Assembly: GCA_937991645.1 (NCBI GenBank)
Contig: CALKPL010000037.1
Span: 11,556 to 75,555 of the forward strand
Direction: 5' to 3'
DNA length: 64,000 bases
From: UMGS1783 sp900555065
Lineage (GTDB): Bacteria > Bacillota > Clostridia > Oscillospirales > UMGS1783
Shown here: positions 41,333 to 50,595 of the stretch, piece after piece
Position numbering within the stretch: position 1 is the stretch's first letter
Layout of the letters: every line of letters begins with the position of its first letter
Made by a program: the position numbers and the translations under genes
The notes under the pieces: model-generated
The model's database searches: none
What the model was told of the DNA's origin: nothing
The model's input: only the letters and a program-made list of their open reading frames with translations

Positions 41333-42646
41333 TTAACAGAATGCGCTCATAAACTCTTGTTCCGAAACTTTCATCATTGAGACAAATCCAGCATAATCAG
41401 TAGCGTCCATGGGTATTTTCAATCCGTGCTTGGTTATGCTGATATCTTCCCGTGGGATAACATTCGCCTCATAGGTAGAGCCGCGATTCATTCGCAATCT
41501 CAGACCCTCGGAGTTTTCTGCTTCGGGATAGAGATAATAACCCGTTTGAGCATCGAAGCGGAACATATAGGCAAGTACCTGCAGATAGTCCCGGTTGCCG
41601 ATATTATCGATTGGTTTATATTTTGCATCAGCAATCACTCGCTTTTCGCTGTTACGGCTGATGAAATCAGGGTAAATAAGACCCACATTTCCTTCGAAGA
41701 GTCTCTGTGCGCCTTTTCCGCCTTTATTCATTGGGTGGTAGAACACGTCATCAATGAGAGAATTGATGTACTCCTCCCAAAGCCATGCACCGTCAAACAG
41801 GATGCCGTATATTTGTCTTGTTCCTGTACCGATTTGGTGCTTTTGGTGCCGCAGAATAAGCAGGCACAGTCTCTGCAATGCATGGTACTCTCGGTAATAC
41901 GCATGGCGGACGGTATTCTTTTTGTTCTGTTCAATGATTTTCTGCCTGTTATACGGCTCATATCCCGGAGTCGCATCTATAACGAGTTTTACCTCGTCTT
42001 TCACTTTGGTAAGAAGTTTATTTCCGTAAGGCTTTCTTTTGATAAACTCTATGGTATGCCGCACCAGCTCCATCAGACTATTATCGTAGGAAAACTCTCT
42101 CTGGCTGTATGCAACATTTCCTACAAATGGGGTATTCTCCTCGATATGTCTTGCGACATCAATCGTGCCTTTTACATTTCCATCATTGTACCTACGGCGG
42201 ATATATTTTTTGAACAACCCCTTCCGCATAGCTGCCTTGAGGTAATACGGAAACAGAAACAGCAGAAAATTGAACAGCCGATTGTCTTGATTGGCATCGG
42301 AGTTCAAATCTACGATGTTTGGAAAGTCCAGGACTTTATCTAAAAGATACTGGAAAAAGTAATCCTCACCCTCTCCGCAAAAACGGGACGCGATCACAAG
42401 CCGCTCATCACCATAGCCGAGAAAACCCATCACATTGCCAGAACGAAAGGTGTCATTGATGCTTTGGAGGATCATCTGATCTTGGGTAATATCCTCTGCA
42501 TCTTTTACGGTTTCTGGAAATACGAATACACCTTCACGCTCAAGCTGTTCCAACGTTTTATCTGCAATTTTACCTGCCAGCTTCGCTACTTGAGAAAAGG
42601 CATCTTTTTTCTGTTGGGAGTTATCCTTGATCCTGAGTAGCTTCAT
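41333..42646 (-). CDS. mcrC: McrC-like subunit, PD-(D/E)xK nuclease of a McrBC-type system
   Basis: McrC is the nuclease partner of the McrB motor in modification-dependent restriction. The 437-residue protein has the McrC layout: an N-terminal adaptor region, RRYNDGNVKGTIDVARHIEENTPF (the conserved GxIDxxxH segment), QREFSYDNSLMELVRHTIEF, and the C-terminal nuclease core LIYPDFIS followed by RVIADAKYKPI (Asp and ExK-equivalent AK). AGAGGTG points to the ATG at 42646, giving a 26-nt overlap with mcrB; an upstream ATG at 42691 has no site. Confidence 0.87.
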   Translation of the reverse strand: MKLLRIKDNSQQKKDAFSQVAKLAGKIADKTLEQLEREGVFVFPETVKDAEDITQDQMILQSINDTFRSGNVMGFLGYGDERLVIASRFCGEGEDYFFQYLLDKVLDFPNIVDLNSDANQDNRLFNFLLFLFPYYLKAAMRKGLFKKYIRRRYNDGNVKGTIDVARHIEENTPFVGNVAYSQREFSYDNSLMELVRHTIEFIKRKPYGNKLLTKVKDEVKLVIDATPGYEPYNRQKIIEQNKKNTVRHAYYREYHALQRLCLLILRHQKHQIGTGTRQIYGILFDGAWLWEEYINSLIDDVFYHPMNKGGKGAQRLFEGNVGLIYPDFISRNSEKRVIADAKYKPIDNIGNRDYLQVLAYMFRFDAQTGYYLYPEAENSEGLRLRMNRGSTYEANVIPREDISITKHGLKIPMDATDYAGFVSMMKVSEQEFMSAFC

Positions 42647-44717
42647 GTACATCACCTCTGGACTGTCGCTGATAGCCATATGCCTTTGCAAACCGTTTCA
42701 TAATCCCTTCCTCATCGTACATACCCTGAATGTATTCCTGGAGGAGCGGTTGCAGATAATCCGTCCAAAGCTGGTCAAAGTCCAGTGTTTTCAGCTTCAG
42801 GAAGTAAGAAGCACCGATTTGATAATTCTCATTCAAATCCTCAACGGCAGCAATTTCCTTGTTAAGGGCAGCCATTCTTCTGATTGCTTCAGCCTCCAAC
42901 TCCTCGTTTTCCAGCAAGGCCAGCATCTCAAGGCGTTCGTCTGCCCGAAGCTCCACAAAGCGGAAACGACGGCGCATAGCAAAATCGAAGCTATCCACAG
43001 AACGGTCAATATCATTCATCGTGCCGATGATATAGACGTTTTCGGGAATGTAGAACTTTTCATCCGGGTTGGGGTGCAGATTGGAATACTGCGTAGATAT
43101 CTCACCGGATCTTCCACGATAACCAGGGTCGATGGCAAAGAACAGTTCACCGAAGATTTTAGATATTTCACCACGGTTAATCTCATCGATGATGAAAATG
43201 AATTTTTTCAATTCGGTCTGTTTTGCATGAATCTTGGAACCGGTAGCTTTTCTCGCCTTGATGGCTTTGTAGATAGCGAAGTCGTAGGAGTATGCCTGCG
43301 TTGCGAAGGACTTTCCGAAGAAGGACGTGATGTCCTTGATTTTCTCGAACCGAAGACCGGACTCCAACATTCTCCGAACCTCATCAAGATTTAGTGCGAG
43401 TTTGTTAACCGTTGCATTGCCAGGGATAGAGATATTAATGTGGCTGTCATCTACGCTTACGATGGTAAATTCATTGCCATTGATGGTTTTGAAGGAATCA
43501 ACGCCCAATTCCAGGCTGGCGAAAAATTCTGCCATTGCTTCCTGAACTGAGAGTTCCTTTTCGACCGTTTCTTTGGATTTCTGTGAATCCTCGTAGTTCT
43601 TTCTGGCGCGAGTAACAAACTTTTTGAAAATGCCGTCCTGCAGTTCAAAACCCATAGTACCGTCATCGTTGACCCTCGGTCTCAAACCTTCAACAAAATC
43701 AGAGTAATCGTAGCTCGGATGGAACTGGACGAATTCCACCTGTCTCTTCTGCTCATCTGTCAGCAGGGTGTAATCGTCAAAATATCCGTTGCTGATAATA
43801 TCCGCAGCGATTTCCTTTGCAAGGTAAGACTTGCCAGTACCCGGAGCGCCTCTGAAGATCAGATTTTTAGATTCAATCAGCATAGAGGAGAACGGATTCC
43901 TGTATCCTTTGAACTGCTGAACCAATTCCTCTTGGGCAGCGGCTTCTGCCTCCTCGACAACAGTTTCTTTTTCATCTTTTTCTCGGTATGTCAGTACAAA
44001 CTGGTCTCCCGGTTCACCGAACCGCTTCAAGCATTCCTGAACGAAACTAATTGTGGAGAAGATATTCCAACAGTAAATGACGAACTGACGGCCGTTGTCA
44101 TAACCGTAGGTCATGTATTCTATGGTCTTGCGGTGCTTTTTGTATTCATCGACACTTGCAAAGATGCCGCAAATCATCTCACTGTCCGGGTTGTATTTGC
44201 ATACAGGAAAACTCTCCTTATCCTCAACAGACAAAGATGCAATCTGCTTTTCAAAAACCTGGCAGGCGATGCGAGGCAGGGTCTGATTGGAATTTCTTCT
44301 CTCACCCTTGCTGTAGGCGCGCTTGATCACCTCGCCAGTTGCCTTTTTGAAGGAGACATCAAGGGGCTTATAGTTGTCACCTAGGCTGATATTATCCATC
44401 GTGAACCGCTCGTCTGTAGATACCACACTTTCGGCGGTGATGGACAGTTCGAACTTTTCCTGCTGCTTTGTCTCAATAGTAAAGCCCTGGCCTTCCAGAA
44501 AGCTTTTTGCTTCTACGGCATTAAAGCCGTCCGTAGAAATATTTGTTCCGTTTGCCAAATAGTCAGCAACAGCCACTACATATTTCGGTGGATACCGCTT
44601 TCCGTCATCGGTTACAAGTTCGTATTTTGTGCTTTGATTATGAAAAGGGACACCATTCTCATCGATGTATTTTAAGGCATCCATGACGTATTCCTTTTTG
44701 AATTTTGGTATAGCCAT
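42621..44717 (-). CDS. mcrB: McrB-like AAA+ GTPase/ATPase
   Basis: McrB forms the hexameric motor of McrBC. The 698-residue protein has a variable N-terminal recognition part (about 1-270), whose first 75 residues look like a small DNA-binding module (VTDDGKRYPPKYVVAVADYLANGT). The AAA+ core follows with Walker A FRGAPGTGKSYLA at about 287, QFHPSYDYSDFVEGLRP, Walker B FIIDEINRGEISKIFGELF at about 508 and the McrB signature GTMNDIDRSVDSFDFAMRRRF at about 565. Which modified base it reads is unknown. GGAGG precedes the ATG. It lies 27 nt after the metallopeptidase gene. Confidence 0.88.
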   Translation of the reverse strand: MAIPKFKKEYVMDALKYIDENGVPFHNQSTKYELVTDDGKRYPPKYVVAVADYLANGTNISTDGFNAVEAKSFLEGQGFTIETKQQEKFELSITAESVVSTDERFTMDNISLGDNYKPLDVSFKKATGEVIKRAYSKGERRNSNQTLPRIACQVFEKQIASLSVEDKESFPVCKYNPDSEMICGIFASVDEYKKHRKTIEYMTYGYDNGRQFVIYCWNIFSTISFVQECLKRFGEPGDQFVLTYREKDEKETVVEEAEAAAQEELVQQFKGYRNPFSSMLIESKNLIFRGAPGTGKSYLAKEIAADIISNGYFDDYTLLTDEQKRQVEFVQFHPSYDYSDFVEGLRPRVNDDGTMGFELQDGIFKKFVTRARKNYEDSQKSKETVEKELSVQEAMAEFFASLELGVDSFKTINGNEFTIVSVDDSHINISIPGNATVNKLALNLDEVRRMLESGLRFEKIKDITSFFGKSFATQAYSYDFAIYKAIKARKATGSKIHAKQTELKKFIFIIDEINRGEISKIFGELFFAIDPGYRGRSGEISTQYSNLHPNPDEKFYIPENVYIIGTMNDIDRSVDSFDFAMRRRFRFVELRADERLEMLALLENEELEAEAIRRMAALNKEIAAVEDLNENYQIGASYFLKLKTLDFDQLWTDYLQPLLQEYIQGMYDEEGIMKRFAKAYGYQRQSRGDVHEATQDQG

Positions 44718-44744
44718 ACTGATCCTCCAATATTATTTTCATTT

Positions 44745-46247
44745 TTACAGCCTTTGCTTTGTGCCGAGAGGGGGAACGCCAATCTCGGTTAAAAACGCAT
44801 TGCAGGTTTCAATGTCCTGCTGATAAAAACCTGTGAACAGGTACTTATAAGCCTCTTGTTCTTTGTCGCCATCAACAAAGGTCATTCCACCGAGCCTCAA
44901 CACCTCTTGCATCTCTTGTAGATCCAATCCCAAACCAACTCCCATTGCTATCAGCGGGCGCATCGTAAATTTGTGCGTTTCGCCCTGTACGCGGGAGAAG
45001 TTCATTTTGTCCAACCCCGTTTTGCTTTCAAATGTATACTCGTACCAGTTCTCTTCGGCCATGCGTTTTTTCATCCATGCTGCGGGAGTAGTAGCAGTGG
45101 CCTGTGCGCGCTTTAGTTTTTTCTCAAAATCCTTCGCCTTATTGAATAGTTCCGTATTCTGCGTATTCGCATCATAGGCGGATTCTGTGTTAAAAACACT
45201 ATCAGATCGGAACATCATTTGAGAGGCTCCGTGCATCAAGCTGTCAGGAATCAGCTTGATAGAGAAATCAAGTGTACATTCAGCAAGATGCTCTTTTGCA
45301 TAAGGCGTCATTGATTTGACGCCATTTCCAGCATCAAACAAATAACGGTCATCATTCAGAACGAAATATCCCTCGGAAAAGCAGAATACGCCTGTATCTA
45401 ATGTCGCACGTAACAAATCATTTTCACGATACAGCTTAAACGCATCGAGCGGTGAAATGGGGCGTTGATGCCGTTTCGCTTGCGTCGCCTTACGATGCTG
45501 AATTTGACTCGCAGGAGCGTTGGATTCACCCGCACAATATGCCTCAGCTTCACCATATCCCAATTCATACATTCGTATGGCAGCTGACTGTCGGGACACT
45601 TCAAAAAAATCTGCTACATTGTCGATTACATATTCAGTTACGATGCTACGGTCTGCGTTTGGATTATCTGCAAGAAGCACCTGGTAAATATGGTCGACCT
45701 TTTTCTTGAATGCGGTTCGTGGCATGAGTATTTTGGGTGCAATTGTTTTTGCCTGCCACTCCATTTTATCAATATCAGACCACTGTCCACCGATCAAGCT
45801 CCCGGTAGTTGAAATTCCTCTGTTACAGCGGAATGCAAACTCTGTCCCATTTTCATGGTTTCGCTTGTAATTAAAGTAATTCCGATGCCGCCACCAATGG
45901 AAGCATTCATGAGCCAAAGTATTATTGAACCGTCCGATATTCATGATATCTGCATCAACGAAAATCGAAGGTTGTGACACCTCATATCCGATGGTTTCTT
46001 CGGCAGACCAGTCATACACTTCAATGATGCCCTTCGTAAATGCGATGGCACCTTGAACACTACCATCGAATGACAAATACTCCGTATCAATGATTTCCAG
46101 AGACATAAGCCTTGTGGCAATATCCCGGATCGGTATGGGTCTGGGATTGTCTATGGCATCAGCGCATTCGTATTTTGTCAGAAATGCCTCGGCTTCTTTT
46201 TCATAATCAGCCACATAATGCATAAATGGGTTTGCAGCCTTTGCCAT
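44745..46247 (-). CDS. IrrE/ImmA-like metallopeptidase with a long C-terminal region
   Basis: A 500-residue protein. The N-terminal 230 residues resemble ImmA/IrrE-type zinc peptidases: FVDADIMNIGRFNNTLAHECFHWWRHRNYF with HECFH (HExxH, about 111-115), followed by EWQAKTIAPKILMPRTAFKK, the usual E-x-x-A helix. Relatives cleave repressor proteins in response to damage or phage signals. The C-terminal 250 residues are unassigned. TAGGAGG fixes the ATG at 46247. It sits between hsdR and mcrB with gaps of 18 and 27 nt, so it is made with both restriction systems and could regulate them. Confidence 0.83.
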   Translation of the reverse strand: MAKAANPFMHYVADYEKEAEAFLTKYECADAIDNPRPIPIRDIATRLMSLEIIDTEYLSFDGSVQGAIAFTKGIIEVYDWSAEETIGYEVSQPSIFVDADIMNIGRFNNTLAHECFHWWRHRNYFNYKRNHENGTEFAFRCNRGISTTGSLIGGQWSDIDKMEWQAKTIAPKILMPRTAFKKKVDHIYQVLLADNPNADRSIVTEYVIDNVADFFEVSRQSAAIRMYELGYGEAEAYCAGESNAPASQIQHRKATQAKRHQRPISPLDAFKLYRENDLLRATLDTGVFCFSEGYFVLNDDRYLFDAGNGVKSMTPYAKEHLAECTLDFSIKLIPDSLMHGASQMMFRSDSVFNTESAYDANTQNTELFNKAKDFEKKLKRAQATATTPAAWMKKRMAEENWYEYTFESKTGLDKMNFSRVQGETHKFTMRPLIAMGVGLGLDLQEMQEVLRLGGMTFVDGDKEQEAYKYLFTGFYQQDIETCNAFLTEIGVPPLGTKQRL

Positions 46248-46265
46248 AGACAGCCTCCTAACCAA

Positions 46266-49262
46266 TTAGTCTGTTTGCGTTCCTTCGCGCAGGATTCGAT
46301 AGATTTCTGTCATAAAGACATTTGCAAATTTCGCACGAATTTCCTCGTTATTGAGGAGTAGCGTATAGAAATCCGCATTCTGGTCATAACCTTCAACCAA
46401 TGCGTCCTGGACACAGTCGTCATAGGTGAACTTGAACTCGTTGAGGGTGTTGTTTTTTGCACTCTTTTCAAGACGCTCTTTGAGTGCAGCGTTCTTCAAA
46501 AGTAGGTCACGAATCTGCATGGCGGCTTTCGTAGTGAAATCCGGCTCGTAGTCCTTATCGTACAGGGCGTTAACCTCATCGATAATCTGGGAGAGGAGCT
46601 TTTTCTGTTCCTCCTCAAGACTTGCAGGCTTCGGTTTCTTGATTTTCACTTCAGGCTTGGCTTCGATTTCCTCGCCCTGGTGCTTTTCCAGCTGCTTCTG
46701 TCTGAAATCGCTGACGGTAATTTTATCAGCAATATCAAAGTTGTTTCCACCACCACCGGGGTTCAATTCCTTAATCAAATAAGAAAGGAAATTGTATCGC
46801 TTATGGAATTCGAGGTTTTCATAGGCGGTAGCCTGGATAAGGAAACAATAGCCTTTCAGGAATCGGCGGATGGTAATCTTGATCTCCATCTGCTCCAATT
46901 CGGGGCGTTTGGTAATTTTCTTCAAAGCCCCATCCAATAACGACCACATACGCTGCTTGTCCCGTGCTGTGCGGTTATCCTTGTAGAGGTATGTATTGAA
47001 TTCATCAACATCGTCCGCATCAAGGAAGTCATACGCATCAATTTCACGATCCATGTCACGAATATCGGACGGAGAAATTGTTTCAAAAAGGATGGTGTCT
47101 TTGTAATACGGCTCAAATGCCGCTTTGATATCATCGTAGCTGTTTTTAAAGTCCAACACAAAGGTAGTCTTATCGTAAGGCGGACAAATTCTGTTCAGTC
47201 GAGAGAGGGTCTGGACGGCCTGAACTCCACGCAGGCGCTTGTCCACATACATTGCCACCAGTCTCGGCTGGTCAAAGCCAGTCTGATACTTATCTGCAAC
47301 GATAAGCACTTGATAACAACTGCGGTCAAACTCGTAACGCAGGTCTTCCTCTTTGAAACCGTTCATGCCGGTTTCAGTGTATTCCTTGTCGTCCAGTTTG
47401 ACCTTGCCAGAGAATGCCACCAGAGCCTGAATGCCCGTATAGCCACGCGCCTGAATATACCGTTCAAATTCCTGGCGGTATTTTACAGCAGCCGGGCGAG
47501 AAGAAGTGATAACCATAGCCTTTGCCTTACCACCAAGGCACCCGGCCACATTTGCTCTGAAATGCTCAATGATGATTTCGACCTTCTGTGCGATGTTGGT
47601 ATCATGCAGGTCGATAAAGCGAGCCATCTTACGCTTTGCGGCGATAGACTGGAGTTCCGGGTCATCCTGGATTGCCTTATTGATATGGCAGTAAGTTTTC
47701 CAGGTCACATAGTTGTCCAAAACATTAAGGATATAGCCCTCCTCAATGGCTTGCTTCATAGAATACAGATCGAAGGATTCCTTCTTACCTTCAGCGTTCA
47801 GAGTGCCGAAAAGCTGAAGGGTATCCGGCTTCGGTGTAGCAGTAAAGGCAATCATAGAAACATTGCTCTGCTTGCCACTCTTCTGGATTTCCTCAAGCAT
47901 CTTGTCTTCTTCAGTCTTTTCCTCCTCGTCCTCCTCATTGGCGAGGACATTGGTTACGGACTGCATATAGACACCCTCAGTAGAAGAATGTGCCTCGTCA
48001 ATCAGTACAGCAAACTTCTTGCCCTTAAGGTTTCCGAGCAGATTGTTGTTGAGAATGTAATAGAATTTATGAATGGTGGTAACAACGATCTTAGTGTTGC
48101 CGCCGAGTGCGATAGCCAGGTCCTCGGAATCGCACCTATCATCCATAACCTTGACCTGTCCGCTTTTGTGCTCGATGCCGAGAATGGCCTCTTGCAGCTG
48201 ACGGTCAACAATGATACGGTCAGTGATAATCAGCACCGTATCAAAAATATTTTCATTGGCGGCATCGTGAACCGTCGCGAGAATGTGAGCAAGCCAGGAA
48301 ATGGTTTCGGTCTTGCCGCTGCCCGCAGAATGTTCAATAAGGTAATTGCAGGAGGTGTGGTTCTCGATAACATCGTTCATAACCCGCTCAACAGCACGAA
48401 GCTGATGGAAACGTGGGAAAATGAGCACCTTGGACTTTTTGATTTTGCCGGTATCAGCATCCTTGCGCTCTTTCTTTTTGATATAGATGAAACGCTCGAT
48501 GAGGAACAGGATTTTATCCTTCGTCCAGATGTTCTCCCACATATAGGAGACGTTCACGCCGTTCTGATTGTGGGGATTTCCCTTGCCGAAGTTTTCACCA
48601 ATGTTGAACGGATTGAAGAAGGTATCGGGGCCCTTCAGTTCCGTGGTGAAATACACTTCATTCAGGTCCATGGCAAACGCAGCAAATACGCCAACCCTGC
48701 TCTTGAAAAGGCGGGTGGAAGGATCGCGCTCATTCTTGTACTGCTTAATGGCGTCCTCGTAGCTTTGACCGGAGGTGTTGCATTTCAGTTCAACTGTGAA
48801 GATAGCCAAGCCATTCAGAAAAATAACGAGGTCAATGCGTTCGTCAGCCTTGTGATATACCTCTTCCATTACGGAGAAGATATTTTTTCGGTAGTTCGCA
48901 ACAGCCTGGGTGTTGATGGTGCTGTCCGGCTTGCGATACATCAGCCGAAGGGTAACACCATTATCGAACTCTACGCCGTGCTTGATAACATCGATCAGGC
49001 CACGGCTTTCCTTGTTGATTTCCGAGTTGATGTAATTAATGACCGTATCGTTGGTGCGGTCTTTATACATACGGCGCAGACGCTCCATTTCATCGTGCTG
49101 CGTATCCTCCAGAAACTCAAGCAGGACTTCGGTATCCATTGCCAACCCAGGCTTATAGGCTGTGTTGGGACGGATACGGAATTTGTTATCCTCTTCCAAA
49201 CGCTCCAGAATCAACTTTTGGAAATCTTCTTTTTCTCTCAGCTGGTCTGCTCTGATAGGCAT
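46266..49262 (-). CDS. hsdR: Type I restriction enzyme, R subunit
   Basis: HsdR translocates and cuts unmodified DNA. The 998-residue protein has the N-terminal nuclease domain (ERIDLVIFLNGLAIFTVELKCNTSGQSY, PD-ExK type with ExK in ELK), a helicase Walker A (EHSAGSGKTETISWLAHIL, about 308-326), DEAH box (VLIDEAHSST, about 420) and motif VI region (GVQAVQTLSRLNRICP). Length is typical. AGGAGG precedes the ATG, one base after hsdS ends. Confidence 0.95.
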   Translation of the reverse strand: MPIRADQLREKEDFQKLILERLEEDNKFRIRPNTAYKPGLAMDTEVLLEFLEDTQHDEMERLRRMYKDRTNDTVINYINSEINKESRGLIDVIKHGVEFDNGVTLRLMYRKPDSTINTQAVANYRKNIFSVMEEVYHKADERIDLVIFLNGLAIFTVELKCNTSGQSYEDAIKQYKNERDPSTRLFKSRVGVFAAFAMDLNEVYFTTELKGPDTFFNPFNIGENFGKGNPHNQNGVNVSYMWENIWTKDKILFLIERFIYIKKKERKDADTGKIKKSKVLIFPRFHQLRAVERVMNDVIENHTSCNYLIEHSAGSGKTETISWLAHILATVHDAANENIFDTVLIITDRIIVDRQLQEAILGIEHKSGQVKVMDDRCDSEDLAIALGGNTKIVVTTIHKFYYILNNNLLGNLKGKKFAVLIDEAHSSTEGVYMQSVTNVLANEEDEEEKTEEDKMLEEIQKSGKQSNVSMIAFTATPKPDTLQLFGTLNAEGKKESFDLYSMKQAIEEGYILNVLDNYVTWKTYCHINKAIQDDPELQSIAAKRKMARFIDLHDTNIAQKVEIIIEHFRANVAGCLGGKAKAMVITSSRPAAVKYRQEFERYIQARGYTGIQALVAFSGKVKLDDKEYTETGMNGFKEEDLRYEFDRSCYQVLIVADKYQTGFDQPRLVAMYVDKRLRGVQAVQTLSRLNRICPPYDKTTFVLDFKNSYDDIKAAFEPYYKDTILFETISPSDIRDMDREIDAYDFLDADDVDEFNTYLYKDNRTARDKQRMWSLLDGALKKITKRPELEQMEIKITIRRFLKGYCFLIQATAYENLEFHKRYNFLSYLIKELNPGGGGNNFDIADKITVSDFRQKQLEKHQGEEIEAKPEVKIKKPKPASLEEEQKKLLSQIIDEVNALYDKDYEPDFTTKAAMQIRDLLLKNAALKERLEKSAKNNTLNEFKFTYDDCVQDALVEGYDQNADFYTLLLNNEEIRAKFANVFMTEIYRILREGTQTD

Positions 49263-49263
49263 A

Positions 49264-50595
49264 TTACCGAACCTCCTTTACTCGTTTTTTGCCTGTGACA
49301 TACTCAAATATTACGGCAGCCATATGATTTTGCATGGTAAGCAGCTGACGCTCCTTTTCCGCAATAGTTGCATCAATAAGTGCCGTTTTATAGTCCAGCT
49401 CTGCTACTATAGCATCTTGCTCTTCTAACGGAGGAACAGAGATATTCTGTTTCTTCAAAATGCTGAACGGAGGGATATTTTTTATAGCACTACCGTTGCT
49501 ATATTTTTCATTCATATATTCCAGTGCAACATCGAATAAGTAAATAAAATAAGATTTATTGAACCCATCTTTTATTCTTACCCTCATCAATGCCTGATTG
49601 ATAATACCCGGCTCAATGTTGTCTGGTAGAACATAACACTTACCAATAGTGCCTGCGCAACTCACTATTATGTCGCCAGGAGCAACAGAAAAGTCCTTAA
49701 GTCCTCTATAATCTTCGTAGGATAGATAATACCACCCCAGCGAAGCATCGCCCTGAATTGCATTCTTTTGCTCATAGACCTTAAAGGTGTTTTCACCCTT
49801 TTCTATAAACATATCGACAGTTACAGCACTTCCAAAGGGACCTTTTTTGTAAGTTGCGATATCCTGCATACGAAGGATTTCCCAATGTTCGGGAGTCGCT
49901 CCGCACCACTCTATATGGCTATTCTTTTTCTGCACATCGGGGTTCAAACCGTGTGTAACAACTTCTGAAATATAAGTTTTTTTATATTTTTTCAGCAATG
50001 CAAGTTGTGCTTCCAGTTCAGTGATGATAGCCTGCAACTTTCCGCAATGAACATCCAAATAGTCTGCAATGGCTTCCTGTTCGGCATAATCTGGAAACGC
50101 ATACAAAAATTCCGCAAAATCTCCTTGGTACAGATGCACAATTGTACTGTTGCCAGCATTTTTGTAGTTAAACCAGTTCCAAAACTCATCGGATTTAATC
50201 ACCCAATAGAGAAACCGCTGGCTATATCCTTCGATAGGTACAATACGAAGAACGCCGCTATTAAGTGATGTTTCACCCGGCATATTCGTTACAATAGCAA
50301 CCTTACCAATAGTACCGTCTTTGGTAATCAACAGATCGCCTTCCTGAATTTGAATATCCGTAGCTTCTTCCCAACGCTTCATAGGAACATGAACACAATT
50401 TTCCCAATCAATACCACCGTCAGCAAAATCAACTCCGGTGATAAGATATGCGCCCTCGTCCTGGTACTCTTCGGATGTCAATCCTTGCCATCCAATGCGT
50501 CCCTTCAACGTTGCCATATATTTAATTCGCTTGGTGTTCCAGGCAGTTGGAATTTCTCCAATCCACTGGATGCCAGTCTGTCTCATCTCTTCCAT
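49264..50595 (-). CDS. hsdS: Type I restriction enzyme, specificity subunit
   Basis: HsdS recognises the two halves of the target sequence. The 443-residue protein has two target-recognition domains in the standard order, each ending in a helical conserved region: PDYAEQEAIADYLDVHCGKLQAIITELEAQLALLKKYKKTYISEVVTHG after the first and PPLEEQDAIVAELDYKTALIDATIAEKERQL after the second. The DNA target cannot be deduced. It overlaps hsdM by one base. Confidence 0.95.
   Translation of the reverse strand: MEEMRQTGIQWIGEIPTAWNTKRIKYMATLKGRIGWQGLTSEEYQDEGAYLITGVDFADGGIDWENCVHVPMKRWEEATDIQIQEGDLLITKDGTIGKVAIVTNMPGETSLNSGVLRIVPIEGYSQRFLYWVIKSDEFWNWFNYKNAGNSTIVHLYQGDFAEFLYAFPDYAEQEAIADYLDVHCGKLQAIITELEAQLALLKKYKKTYISEVVTHGLNPDVQKKNSHIEWCGATPEHWEILRMQDIATYKKGPFGSAVTVDMFIEKGENTFKVYEQKNAIQGDASLGWYYLSYEDYRGLKDFSVAPGDIIVSCAGTIGKCYVLPDNIEPGIINQALMRVRIKDGFNKSYFIYLFDVALEYMNEKYSNGSAIKNIPPFSILKKQNISVPPLEEQDAIVAELDYKTALIDATIAEKERQLLTMQNHMAAVIFEYVTGKKRVKEVR

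Noticed and set aside
47310..49298. 662-codon plus-strand open frame opposite hsdR
   Set aside because: It mirrors the intact hsdR gene, has no ribosome binding site and no domain; long antisense frames arise from the codon use of the real gene.
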